Shown here one piece after another: positions 45,639 through 54,486 of a DNA stretch of 64,000 bases (position 1 is its first letter; each line of letters starts with the position of its first letter). The notes under the pieces were generated by a model. It ran no database searches. It saw nothing but the letters and a program-made list of their open reading frames with translations, and had not been told where the DNA came from. Source of the stretch: CBDCHC01 sp965277055 (GTDB lineage Bacteria > Pseudomonadota > Gammaproteobacteria > PS1 > Pseudothioglobaceae); the NCBI GenBank assembly GCA_965277055.1, contig OZ255703.1, forward strand, positions 1,426,001 to 1,490,000, given 5' to 3'. Both the position numbers and the translations under genes were made by a program.

Positions 45639-46288
45639 TGTTTATGCTGAAAATATTGCTTAAGGGAAATCATCAGCCCTAAGACCATAAACGCACCTGC
45701 TGGAGAGGCAAAAATAAGAATATTCCACTCAATGAGTTGAATGCTAAAGTCAGCATTAAATAACAACTCACTACCATCAAGAAGAGTGCCTTGACTCAGG
45801 AGTTCCCTGATAGAGCCCAGCACCACCAGCACTAGTCCAAAGCCCACGCCCATACTGAGACCATCTAGAGTAGCCTTAGGGTAGGAATGCTTAGAAGCAT
45901 AGGCTTCTGCTCTACCGAGAATGGCACAGTTTGTGACAATCAAAGGAACAAATATCCCCAAAATTAAATATAAGTCATAAAACATCGCTTGTAATACTAC
46001 CTCAACAATAGTAACCAGAGATGCAATAATAAGCACAAACACTGGTAAGCGAATCTCATCTCTAATAAATGAACGAAATAAAGACACTATTAAGTTAGAA
46101 AACACTAATACAAAGGCAGTAGCAATTGCAAGCCCTAGACTATTAATAGTAGTGTTACTCACTGCAAGCAAAGGGCACAAGCCAAGCATAGCGACTAAGG
46201 CTTGATTATTAGTCCACAGCCCATTTTTAATGATTTTAAAATATGGGTTTGTCTGTGTTGATACAGGAGTAGTGACCGTTGTGCTCAT
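45635..46288 (-). CDS. rsxE: Electron transport complex subunit RsxE/RnfE
   Basis: RsxE is a membrane subunit of the Rnf/Rsx complex, which moves electrons between NADH and ferredoxin or reduces the SoxR regulator. Six helices are visible, with NPYFKIIKNGLWTNNQALVAMLGLCP and the cysteine motif VTNCAILGRAEAYA near residue 119. 217 residues. The partner genes rsxA-D and G are not here, so this subunit is either split from its operon or the rest lies upstream in another locus. Confidence 0.93.
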   Translation of the reverse strand: MSTTVTTPVSTQTNPYFKIIKNGLWTNNQALVAMLGLCPLLAVSNTTINSLGLAIATAFVLVFSNLIVSLFRSFIRDEIRLPVFVLIIASLVTIVEVVLQAMFYDLYLILGIFVPLIVTNCAILGRAEAYASKHSYPKATLDGLSMGVGFGLVLVVLGSIRELLSQGTLLDGSELLFNADFSIQLIEWNILIFASPAGAFMVLGLMISLKQYFQHKQ

Positions 46289-47373
46289 AATTCTTCACCA
46301 ATAATCTGCTCGGTTACGAATTGTTTGAGCACTGCCATAAAACGAGTATTTTCGGCTTCTAATCCCACGGTAACTCTCAGTGCATTCGGGATCATCTTAC
46401 CCATATATTTTACAAGCACATCATGTGCACCTAAATATTCATACAAGCGTTTGGCATCCTCAGTTGCATTTGGCGTGGTTAAGGCAAATAAAATAAAATT
46501 CGCATCCGTAGGATATACGGTAATAATGTTCAGAGTTGTCAGTGATTTAACGAGTTGCGTGCGGTTATGGATGATGATTTGTGCATTATCTTCAATCTCA
46601 GCCTGATGGGCGAGTAATAACTCACAAGACTTCATAGTTAAGATATTTACGTTATATGGCATCCGTAGTTTATTACATTCATGAACTAATTGAGTATTGG
46701 CAGTCATCATCCCAAGGCGTACCCCTGCAAAACCAATTTTAGAAATTGTGCGCAGAACAATCAGGTTGTCATAATGTGCTACTCTATTGATAAAACTATC
46801 ACTTGCATAAGCATAATAGGCTTCATCAATCACTACGAGTGTATTGGTCTCTAAAATACGCTGTAAATCACTACTGGCAAAGGCATTACCCGTAGGGTTA
46901 TTCGGGTAGGCAATGAATAGCACTTGCGGAGTGTCATTATCAATATGCGTAAGTGTAGCCTCCATATCTATAGTATAATCAGCTTGTAGTGGCAACGCCG
47001 TAAATGGTAGATTACACCACTTCGCAATAATTTGATACATCACAAAGCTCGGAGCAAAGCTCACTATCTCGGTATCTTTTTGTAGTCCGAGCATAATCAA
47101 CTGAATGAGTTCATCACTGCCATTACCCAGAAGTATTGGTGCACTTACGTCCATACCCATGAGTGTTCGGATTACTCTATGTAACTCAGTATGGCTTCCC
47201 GGGTAGCGGTTAAGTGCGGTGTCACTGAGTAGCTCTAGCCACTTGGTGCGCAACTCAGTGCTCAGTGGAAAGGGCGACTCCATCGCATCTAACTTTACCA
47301 CATCAGGGTGCGGTGCAAGCGAAGGAGTATAGGATGATAACCCCAAAATTTCGGGTCTAAAGTAATTTATCAT
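46285..47373 (-). CDS. hisC: Histidinol-phosphate aminotransferase
   Basis: HisC is a fold-type I PLP aminotransferase. Typical motifs: LSSYTPSLAP, NRYPGSHTELH, LGNGSDELIQLIM near residue 82, AYPNNPTGNAF and VIDEAYYAYA, and RTISKIGFAGVRLGM with the PLP lysine near residue 212. 362 residues. The family also accepts aromatic keto acids, which would fit the nearby pheA-tyrA genes. It heads a minus-strand operon and shares a 39-base divergent region with the cation transporter. Confidence 0.93.
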   Translation of the reverse strand: MINYFRPEILGLSSYTPSLAPHPDVVKLDAMESPFPLSTELRTKWLELLSDTALNRYPGSHTELHRVIRTLMGMDVSAPILLGNGSDELIQLIMLGLQKDTEIVSFAPSFVMYQIIAKWCNLPFTALPLQADYTIDMEATLTHIDNDTPQVLFIAYPNNPTGNAFASSDLQRILETNTLVVIDEAYYAYASDSFINRVAHYDNLIVLRTISKIGFAGVRLGMMTANTQLVHECNKLRMPYNVNILTMKSCELLLAHQAEIEDNAQIIIHNRTQLVKSLTTLNIITVYPTDANFILFALTTPNATEDAKRLYEYLGAHDVLVKYMGKMIPNALRVTVGLEAENTRFMAVLKQFVTEQIIGEEL

Positions 47374-47412
47374 CTAAAATAAATTGAAAAATTATTATTT
47401 TAGTCATTTCAT
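47374..47412. promoter_or_regulatory. hisC/CDF divergent region with a perfect inverted repeat
   Basis: CTAAAATAA at 47374-47382 and TTATTTTAG at 47395-47403 form a perfect nine-base inverted repeat with a 12-base spacer, filling almost the whole 39 bases between two divergent start codons. It could be an operator for both genes. No clear promoter elements are seen, as the space is too short for two standard promoters without using coding DNA. Confidence 0.5.
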
Positions 47413-48543
47413 ATGTTAAATGAAGCACAAAAAGTAACGGTTATCGGTGGTATTGTTAACTTCCTATTAGCCTTAGTTAAAATCATTTTTGGTACGTTAG
47501 GCGGGTCGGCTGCTATTGTGGCAGATGGGGTGCATTCATTATCAGACCTAATCTCTGATGGGCTGGTGTTTTGGGTAGCTTCGCACTCACACAAAGCCCC
47601 AGATGCCGAGCACCCGTATGGGCACCAAAAATTTGAGACAATGGCAACACTTGGGCTCGGGGTTATCTTGGTAGGTGTGGGGCTTGGTATTATGTTTGAT
47701 GCTATTGTGCATTTTAATGAGCCTGCGAATATTACCTATAGTAAGTTATTACTCGCAGTGAGTGTATTGTCTATAGTAAGTAAGGAAGCCATGTATTGGC
47801 TGACCTTACGGGTTGGTAAACGGACAAACTCTAAAATGATAATTGCGAATGCGTGGCATCACCGACTTGATGCATTAACTTCTATAGTGGTGTTGGTGGG
47901 GCTGATTGGTGCACTCAATGGCTACCCAATGCTTGATAAGATAGCTGCTATTTTGGTGTCATTTATGATTTTCCATATTTCATGGGAATTGGTATCCGAG
48001 TCGGTGAGTGAGTTGGTAGAAACTGCTATTGACCCTAAAGAGGTGAATGAGTTACGTACAGCAATTATGGCAGTAAGTGGCGTGGTAGATTTACACGAGT
48101 TACGTACACGGCGTATTGGTGGGAATATCATCTCAGATATTCATGTACAAGTAGAACCACGCCTCACAGTAAGTGAGGGACATAGTATTGCTCTTACGGT
48201 AGAACACGTAGCTAAATCAGCTAACCCCAACCTTAGTGAAGTGATGATACACATTGACCCAGAAGATGATGAAACTGCCAGAATCTACCAAGATTTCCCT
48301 AATAGAGCCGAAGCATTAGGGCAGATAAATACTGCACTCTTTGAAGCAAAATGTAAGTGTGATAAAGATATTATTGACATCAAACTGCACTATCTAAATG
48401 GCAAAATTGAAGTAGATTTTTACCTAAGCCTAGCGTGTATCAGCACAGAAAATACTACAGTAAATATTCACACTACGCTTACTGAGCTATTACAAATATA
48501 TCCACACTTTGGAGATATTCGGGTGTATTTCTCTGAGCAATAG
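47413..48543 (+). CDS. Cation diffusion facilitator transporter
   Basis: This 376-residue inner-membrane exporter carries divalent metals (Zn, Fe, Mn or similar) out of the cytoplasm by proton exchange. Six helices are visible; metal-site motifs are ADGVHSLSDLISD near residue 37 and AWHHRLDALTS near residue 150, followed by a C-terminal cytoplasmic domain (about 205-300) and an extra C-terminal part of about 70 residues. Metal specificity cannot be read from the sequence alone. Confidence 0.9.
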   Translation: MLNEAQKVTVIGGIVNFLLALVKIIFGTLGGSAAIVADGVHSLSDLISDGLVFWVASHSHKAPDAEHPYGHQKFETMATLGLGVILVGVGLGIMFDAIVHFNEPANITYSKLLLAVSVLSIVSKEAMYWLTLRVGKRTNSKMIIANAWHHRLDALTSIVVLVGLIGALNGYPMLDKIAAILVSFMIFHISWELVSESVSELVETAIDPKEVNELRTAIMAVSGVVDLHELRTRRIGGNIISDIHVQVEPRLTVSEGHSIALTVEHVAKSANPNLSEVMIHIDPEDDETARIYQDFPNRAEALGQINTALFEAKCKCDKDIIDIKLHYLNGKIEVDFYLSLACISTENTTVNIHTTLTELLQIYPHFGDIRVYFSEQ

Positions 48544-48557
48544 AAATTAGTTTTTTT

Positions 48558-48621
48558 AAATTTATGCTAATTTTGCATAAAATATATGCACAGTATTGAA
48601 ATTTATGCTAATTTTGCATAA
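48558..48621. repeat. Two 23-base direct repeats, each with an inner palindrome
   Basis: The 23 bases aaatttatgctaattttgca plus taa occur at 48558-48580 and 48599-48621, identical, with a 41-base period. Each contains TATGC-TAATTTT-GCATA, a perfect five-base inverted repeat. They lie between two convergent gene ends. They could end transcription in both directions, or form a paired binding site. Confidence 0.85.
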
Positions 48622-48636
48622 TTTTTTTAGCATATC

Positions 48637-50340
48637 TCAGTCCCTAAATTTAGTAATTGTAGCTGCTAACCACTTATTTCTCTGTTGTTTGGCGTATGTG
48701 TCTTTGCTGTATGTTAGCATCACTTCAGGGTAGGGCATAGGCTGGATAGTTACCTTCACTCGGTGCTCTTTGTCATCTCTATGCACTGTAATCATGGCCT
48801 CATCACCAATCTTGTAGTTATTCACATCAAACGAAGCATAGGCTACCTCATCAATGCTGATAATACTATCACCCACATATACGCTTGCATCATAGAAGGT
48901 AGAATCTGCCCAAATGCTTTTCACTACGCCATCCTTGATAGTTGCCCCAAGACTTGCTTTAGGCTCTTTAGTTGTGGCAATAATACCCAGAGCATGATAT
49001 GCAGTATCAAGTGGTAAGGGCGTTACTCCAATGATGTAGCGTGAGTAAAATTCTTTAAGCTCTATTGGGACATCATATTCACTGATGTACTTTTCAAGTT
49101 CCCGTGCAAAGTCATCACTGGTGATACCTATGGGTACGTACTGCTCATACAGATTTAAGATAAAGCCATCGAGTGAAAGTGTATGACCTGAGACACTTCG
49201 CAGTAATGCATCAAGCACGAAAAACGCCACGCTGCCACCGTTATAGTAGTTAGCGTGCTTGTGAATAAATGACTCATCGGTTTGGTATAAATGAGTCCAA
49301 GCATTCTTGCTTGCATCTTGTAATGACTGATACTTCTTGCCTGTGTTTTTATGCCATTTGTTAATATTCGCCTCAAGAGTAGCAAGGTATTCTTTGGCAG
49401 AAGTAACCCCTGCTTTCACGAGTGAGAGGTCATCATAATAGGAGGTAATACCCTCAAATATCCACAACTCAGATGTATCTACCTGATGTTCATTATCTAA
49501 AGTATGAAAGGCTTTAGGTTTGAGTGTTTTGACCCACCAAGTATGAAAATATTCATGAGAGCACAGAGATAAAAACCGTATATATTCTGTACTCATAGAA
49601 TCATTTTGCATATCTTTTCTCGGAGTAATGAGTGCGGTGGAATTATGATGTTCTAGCCCACCATATCCGTCATGAGTACAAAGGGTTAAAAACTGATATG
49701 CATTCGCGGGAAAGTAGCCAAAAAAATCATTATGATAGCTACATATTTTTTTTAAGTGTTTTGTGAGTTTGCTGGTGTTAGTATCAGTGTGTCCCACCAG
49801 CACCATCTTATGAGGAATGGTGTATATATCAAATGGCAAAGTAGTAGAATCCTTAGCAAATAATAGCGGGTAGTCAATCAGTGCTTGATACCCAGAAGCA
49901 CTATATACCCCGTTTTGGCATGAAAGAGTAGTATGAACCTTAAAATGATAGTTATGAATCTTCAGCGTAGTAGCCACAGACTCACCTCCTCTCATGGTAA
50001 ATAAGATATTCGAAGGATTACAAAACCCCACTTCATCATCTAAATAAGCGGTGCGCACTGTCTTCTCAAATGCATAGACTTTATAGCTAATACGAAGTGA
50101 ATCTTGTTGCGTGATTATATCAAATACAAAGCGATTATTTGCTATTTGGCGATAGGGAGCATTGCTCTCAAGGTTATAGACTTGTCTAGCAAAATCTCTG
50201 ATTTTGTAACTACCCTCAATCCATGTGGGCATGTATAACTCTACCGTACTATTAGTGGTAAGTGTTGTTAGTGGAATATTCAGATATACTAAGTAGGTGT
50301 TATGTTTGCACTCTGAGAGGTCAATAGTGTAGCTAATCAT
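48637..50340 (-). CDS. M61 family peptidase with PDZ domain
   Basis: This 567-residue protein matches the M61 glycyl aminopeptidase group. The N-terminal beta domain has YMPTWIEGSYKIRDFAR near residue 38; the zinc motif LCSHEYFHTWWVK is near residue 258, with LWIFEGITSYYDDL carrying the third ligand. GGSVAFFVLD follows, and a PDZ domain covers about residues 440-530. No signal peptide is visible, so it may act in the cytoplasm. A perfect 12-base palindrome, CTATAATTATAG (50345-50356), sits just upstream and could include a -10 element. It is third in the trpE-tolC-M61 run. Confidence 0.9.
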   Translation of the reverse strand: MISYTIDLSECKHNTYLVYLNIPLTTLTTNSTVELYMPTWIEGSYKIRDFARQVYNLESNAPYRQIANNRFVFDIITQQDSLRISYKVYAFEKTVRTAYLDDEVGFCNPSNILFTMRGGESVATTLKIHNYHFKVHTTLSCQNGVYSASGYQALIDYPLLFAKDSTTLPFDIYTIPHKMVLVGHTDTNTSKLTKHLKKICSYHNDFFGYFPANAYQFLTLCTHDGYGGLEHHNSTALITPRKDMQNDSMSTEYIRFLSLCSHEYFHTWWVKTLKPKAFHTLDNEHQVDTSELWIFEGITSYYDDLSLVKAGVTSAKEYLATLEANINKWHKNTGKKYQSLQDASKNAWTHLYQTDESFIHKHANYYNGGSVAFFVLDALLRSVSGHTLSLDGFILNLYEQYVPIGITSDDFARELEKYISEYDVPIELKEFYSRYIIGVTPLPLDTAYHALGIIATTKEPKASLGATIKDGVVKSIWADSTFYDASVYVGDSIISIDEVAYASFDVNNYKIGDEAMITVHRDDKEHRVKVTIQPMPYPEVMLTYSKDTYAKQQRNKWLAATITKFRD

Positions 50341-50364
50341 TTCACTATAATTATAGCAATATAC

Positions 50365-51705
50365 TTATAGCACAGCAGCTTGATACTGTAGCATTAAAGT
50401 ATGATAGTTTTTAATATACTCAATATAGCGTAAGCGAGAATTTACAAGCTTGGTATTGGCACTTAATACAAAGTCAAATTCTGTATTATTATTTTCATAT
50501 AATGCCTGATATTCCCTGACACTTTGTTCGTTAATATTGATTTGTTCTTTGGCAATCTCAATGAGTTGGAGTGTAGTTGTTAAATCATTACGTAAGTTTT
50601 GTAAACTGCGCATTCTATTGCGTGACTCAGTAGCCATTTGTTGTTTGATGATAGCTATTTCCTGTTGCTTGCTTTTAGTTTTTAGATATTCGGTATCGCT
50701 GTTAATAGGAAAGGATACCTCTAACCCAATACCAAAATCACTAGAAGGGCGGATTATTGCGGATAAAGGCCCTGCATCTTCGCCAGTAAATTCAGCACCG
50801 AGTATCATATTTACCGAGCGTTCCTCTTGGTTTTTGAGTGAGGAGAGTTCACGTTGTTTTTTCTGGATATTTAGCTCATTGATTTGTTGTGATAGTAGTT
50901 GATCCATCTTTGGCAACTCAGGCAAAGTAGTGCTATAGTCAAACAGGTCAGTAGCTAAGGTAAATGACTGAATCCCTAAGAGTGTGTGTATTGCATTAGT
51001 GAGTTTGGTAATTGTTTCTTTAGTGGAGGTGAGGTCTAGTTTATTAGTAGCAAGTGTGCCTTGTTGCAAGAGTACATCAGTTTTATCTACTAGATTTTCA
51101 TTATATTTATCAGTTATGAGTCGCAGTTGCTTGGTATCTAGCGTATTACGCTCGTTGAGCACATTAAGTTTTTCGTACTGATAGGTGAGCTCAATGAGTT
51201 GTTGTTGCTCGGTGGTGATGAGGGTGTGTAATGTTTGCTTGTTTCGAAGTTCTGTAATTTCACTATCAATACGTGCAAGGTCGGTATTTAAGAGAGCATT
51301 TATTCCATCTTTATTGCGCATCAGTGGAATAGCATGAGTCAGTTGCAAAGAAGAATTATATCTACCTGCTTGAGTATGGTTTAGTGTGTGAGATGCATTA
51401 GTAGTACTCCCATCTGAATTGGTCACAGTAATGCCATTGGTGAGTTCTTCAGAAGCGGTGTTTATACTCGAATTATAGGTATAGCCAAATGGGTTAGTGA
51501 TGCGCTCTCTGAGTTCAGCGTTTTTTGCCTCTAGGGCTAATTCGCGAAACTGTGGGTGATTTTGCTTAAGTGTTTGGGCGAATGACTCTAAGTTAAGAGC
51601 CAGTGCTGCTTTATTTGCATTATTTGCAACATTTGCGTGCGACACTGAGGCTATAAATCCACCAAAGAAAAGTACTGAGAGTGTAAAAGTAAATAATTGA
51701 TTCAT
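50365..51705 (-). CDS. TolC-family outer-membrane efflux protein
   Basis: This 446-residue outer-membrane protein has a signal peptide (VLFFGGFIASVSHA) and the two long helix-rich repeats of the TolC/OEP family, with many Gln/Lys/Leu heptads around residues 135-240 and 330-440. No inner-membrane pump or adaptor gene is adjacent, so its partner is unknown. Its start overlaps the trpE stop by four bases, an unusual pairing of a biosynthetic gene with an efflux duct. Confidence 0.85.
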   Translation of the reverse strand: MNQLFTFTLSVLFFGGFIASVSHANVANNANKAALALNLESFAQTLKQNHPQFRELALEAKNAELRERITNPFGYTYNSSINTASEELTNGITVTNSDGSTTNASHTLNHTQAGRYNSSLQLTHAIPLMRNKDGINALLNTDLARIDSEITELRNKQTLHTLITTEQQQLIELTYQYEKLNVLNERNTLDTKQLRLITDKYNENLVDKTDVLLQQGTLATNKLDLTSTKETITKLTNAIHTLLGIQSFTLATDLFDYSTTLPELPKMDQLLSQQINELNIQKKQRELSSLKNQEERSVNMILGAEFTGEDAGPLSAIIRPSSDFGIGLEVSFPINSDTEYLKTKSKQQEIAIIKQQMATESRNRMRSLQNLRNDLTTTLQLIEIAKEQININEQSVREYQALYENNNTEFDFVLSANTKLVNSRLRYIEYIKNYHTLMLQYQAAVL

Positions 51706-53132
51706 AATGAGTTACATGCAGAAATAATTGCCCCAGCTTTATGCAGAGTTTCTTCCCATTCTTTGGTTGGTACAGAGTCATACACAATTCCTGCACCTGC
51801 TTGGGCATAAATAGTATTGTCTTTTATAATAGCGGTGCGAATAGCAATAGCGGTATCCATGGTATTATTAAACCCAAGGTAGCCAACTGCACCGCCATAT
51901 ACCCCGCGTTTATAATCTTCTAGTTCTTCGATGATTTGCATTGCACGTACTTTAGGAGCACCACTCAATGTCCCAGCAGGGAAGGTAGCTTTTAATACAT
52001 CCATTGGCGTGAGTTCATCTTTTATTTTGCATTCTACAGTAGAAACAATATGCATGACATGAGAATATTTTTCTATCACCATATTTTTAATCACTTCTAC
52101 ACTTCCTGTTTGAGCGATTCTTCCGAGATCATTACGTCCTAAATCAATGAGCATAAGATGCTCAGCTATTTCTTTAGCATCAGCTAATAATTCTTCTTTG
52201 AGTGCTTCATCTTCTTGTGGCGTAGCACCTCTTGGGCGCGTACCTGCGATTGGTTTTACTGTGGCTGTTTGATATTTATCCACCTTTGCTAAAATCTCTG
52301 GTGAAGATCCAACGACTTGAAAATCACCAAGGTTAAGATAGTACATATATGGTGAAGGGTTTAAAATCCGCAGAATGCGATACAATTCAAACGGGTCATT
52401 CTCATAAGGGCTACTCATAGTATGTGCAGGCACCACCTGCATACAGTCGCCACTGGTGATATATTTCTTGATAGTAGCAACATACTCACGATATTTCTCT
52501 TCACCTGTATGTGAAACGAATGGATGTGTGTGAGGGGTAGTAGTGCTACTAGGGATGACTGCTTGAATACTTTGTTCAATTTCTGCTATTTTGTCTAGTG
52601 CATCTTTATAATGCTGGGTAGCAGGGTTAATATGCGTTATGATAAATACTTTATGAGTGAGATTATCAAATACTACAATATCTTTAGATAGCATTAATAA
52701 AATATCAGGTACCCCAATCAAATCAGCCTTATTACCCTTGATACGCGGTTCAATATATTTAATAGTTTCATAGCCAAAATAGCCAACTAAGCCGCCAGAA
52801 AAATCACCAAGTTCAGAAAGTTTTGGCGTGGTAAATGTGCCTAAATACTGCTCTATCACATCTAATGGATTATTGTTTGCATGTTGGATGATCTCATTAA
52901 TATAGAGTTCATCATTCACTACCTTAATAACGGTATCGCTTGAAAGCCCAATGATAGAATATCTACCCCATTGTTCTCCGCCTTCGACCGACTCAAATAA
53001 ATATGAGTATTCGGTATTAGCCAGTTTAAGGTATAAACCGAGCGCAGTTTCAGTGTCTAGTATCAATTCTTTATAAACTGGGATATTGGTAAATCCTTGC
53101 TGTTGATACTTTTCAAACTGGGAAACATCCAT
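51702..53132 (-). CDS. trpE: Anthranilate synthase component I
   Basis: TrpE makes anthranilate from chorismate with the TrpG glutaminase. Near the N terminus YLFESVEGGEQWGRYSIIG includes the usual tryptophan-inhibition ES pair; the C-terminal chorismate-binding domain has KPIAGTRPRGATPQEDE, LIDLGRNDLGRI, ATFPAGTLSGAPKVRAM and GAVGYLGF. One oddity is QVVPAHTMSSPY near residue 234, where most TrpE proteins have QVVxSQR. trpG is not adjacent. 476 residues, start as shown since the N terminus is family-like. Confidence 0.94.
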   Translation of the reverse strand: MDVSQFEKYQQQGFTNIPVYKELILDTETALGLYLKLANTEYSYLFESVEGGEQWGRYSIIGLSSDTVIKVVNDELYINEIIQHANNNPLDVIEQYLGTFTTPKLSELGDFSGGLVGYFGYETIKYIEPRIKGNKADLIGVPDILLMLSKDIVVFDNLTHKVFIITHINPATQHYKDALDKIAEIEQSIQAVIPSSTTTPHTHPFVSHTGEEKYREYVATIKKYITSGDCMQVVPAHTMSSPYENDPFELYRILRILNPSPYMYYLNLGDFQVVGSSPEILAKVDKYQTATVKPIAGTRPRGATPQEDEALKEELLADAKEIAEHLMLIDLGRNDLGRIAQTGSVEVIKNMVIEKYSHVMHIVSTVECKIKDELTPMDVLKATFPAGTLSGAPKVRAMQIIEELEDYKRGVYGGAVGYLGFNNTMDTAIAIRTAIIKDNTIYAQAGAGIVYDSVPTKEWEETLHKAGAIISACNSL

Positions 53133-53222
53133 AATATTGATGGGAGATAATAAAGTGAAATTATATTTTAATATGCTAAAATTTACTAGTATTATATTTA
53201 TGTTATTTTTTTAGGAGAAACT
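53133..53222. promoter_or_regulatory. trpE/yccA divergent region
   Basis: The 90-base AT-rich region carries a -10-like TATTAT at 53190-53195 for the plus-strand gene, followed by a strong Shine-Dalgarno sequence (AGGAG) about seven bases before the ATG. I see no leader peptide with tandem Trp codons or attenuator before trpE. Confidence 0.45.
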
Positions 53223-53873
53223 ATGCAATACGTAAATTCCAACACTCGTTCTGTAGCTATCAATAAAACTTTATCTGATACTTATAAACTTCTGGCAATG
53301 AACTTTTTATTCGCAGGTGTTACTGGTTTTGTGGGCATGATGGTAAATATGCCAGTACTAAGTTTAGTTGCATTTATTGGTGCAATTGCTTATAGCTGGT
53401 TTGGTATGAGAGACTTACAATCCAACGCAAAAGGTGTGATGTCATCATTTATCTACGCTGGGTTAATTGGTTTTGGTATTGGCCCAAGCATTGGTTTTTA
53501 TCTTTCTATGCCTGGCGGTCCTGCTATTGTAATGCAAGCATTTGTGGCTACTGCTGCTATTTTTGCTGCACTTTCAGCATATAGCATTATGAGCAAAAAA
53601 GACTTTAGCTTTTTAAGTGGTTTTATTATTGCTGGTTTAGTTGTAGGTGTGGTGGGTATTATTGCCAGTTTATTTATTCAAATACCAGCATTCTCACTTG
53701 CTATTTCAGGTATTTTTGCGCTGATGGGTGCAGCACTTATTTTGTTCTATACTTCACAAATTGTCAGAAATGGTGAAACCAACTATGTAGCAGTAACTAT
53801 TGGCTTATTTGTTGGTATTCTTAATATTTTCTTATTCTTACTCCAAATCTTGGGGATGAATAACGGCGACTAA
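53223..53873 (+). CDS. Bax inhibitor-1 / YccA family membrane protein
   Basis: This 216-residue inner-membrane protein has seven helices and the BI-1 family pattern: NKTLSDTYKLLAMNFLFAGVTGFVGM at the front and FVATAAIFAALSAYSIMSKKDFSFL near residue 101. E. coli YccA is a substrate and modulator of FtsH and protects the Sec translocon from degradation; other members leak calcium. Which role applies is unknown. It has the best ribosome-binding site among first genes here. Confidence 0.9.
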   Translation: MQYVNSNTRSVAINKTLSDTYKLLAMNFLFAGVTGFVGMMVNMPVLSLVAFIGAIAYSWFGMRDLQSNAKGVMSSFIYAGLIGFGIGPSIGFYLSMPGGPAIVMQAFVATAAIFAALSAYSIMSKKDFSFLSGFIIAGLVVGVVGIIASLFIQIPAFSLAISGIFALMGAALILFYTSQIVRNGETNYVAVTIGLFVGILNIFLFLLQILGMNNGD

Positions 53874-54397
53874 TGATTGATGCTGACGGATACCGTGCTA
53901 ATGTTGGTATCGTTGTAGTAAATCATCTCAATCAAGTATTATTAGCCAAGCGTGTTGGTGAGAACGCTTGGCAACTTCCTCAAGGGGGTATCAACGAGGA
54001 AGAAACTGAGCTAGATGCTCTATACCGCGAACTTTTTGAGGAAGTAGGGCTGACTGCTAGTGATGTTTCTCTCATTGCTAAAACTCCTAAGTGGCTCAGA
54101 TATGAGTTACCACATTACAAACCTCATGCATCTAAGTTTGTTGGACAAAAGCAAGTGTGGTATTTACTCAGGCTCACGAGCTCTGATAGTGCTATACATT
54201 TATCAGGATGTGATGAAATTGAGTTTGATGACTGGCAATGGGTAGATTATTGGCAACCTGTAGAGGAAGTGATTGACTTCAAAAAAGCAGTATATGAAGA
54301 TATGCTTAAAGCACTTGCACCAGTATTATTTCATAACGAACACCATATTCCCCATCACTTAAACAGACCACTTTCGGTTACTGCTATTACCCTGTAA
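53873..54397 (+). CDS. rppH: RNA pyrophosphohydrolase
   Basis: RppH removes pyrophosphate from the 5' end of mRNA to trigger decay. The N terminus MIDADGYRANVGIVVVNHLNQVLLAKRV and the Nudix box GGINEEETELDALYRELFEEVGL at residues about 37-60 (only key parts: G-x5-E-x7-RELxEExGL) are diagnostic. LPHYKPHASKFVGQKQVWYLL follows. 174 residues. The ATG overlaps the yccA stop (TAATG). Confidence 0.95.
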   Translation: MIDADGYRANVGIVVVNHLNQVLLAKRVGENAWQLPQGGINEEETELDALYRELFEEVGLTASDVSLIAKTPKWLRYELPHYKPHASKFVGQKQVWYLLRLTSSDSAIHLSGCDEIEFDDWQWVDYWQPVEEVIDFKKAVYEDMLKALAPVLFHNEHHIPHHLNRPLSVTAITL

Positions 54398-54486
54398 TAG
54401 CTAAATTAGTATTTCATAATGTACACCTGCTAGTTACCCCAATAGTTAGCGTAAAATACGCACCTTTATTTTTTATTTCTCTTTTC
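54398..54486 (+). promoter_or_regulatory. typA upstream region with palindrome over a likely -10
   Basis: GCGTA-AAA-TACGC at 54449-54461 is a perfect palindrome covering a possible -10 (TAAAAT, 54452-54457). Transcription would start near 54464, leaving a pyrimidine-only leader (ctttattttttatttctctt) with no Shine-Dalgarno sequence before the typA ATG. Confidence 0.45.

Noticed and set aside
53133..53222. Tryptophan attenuator before trpE
   Set aside because: No short leader frame with tandem Trp codons and no GC-rich terminator hairpin is visible.
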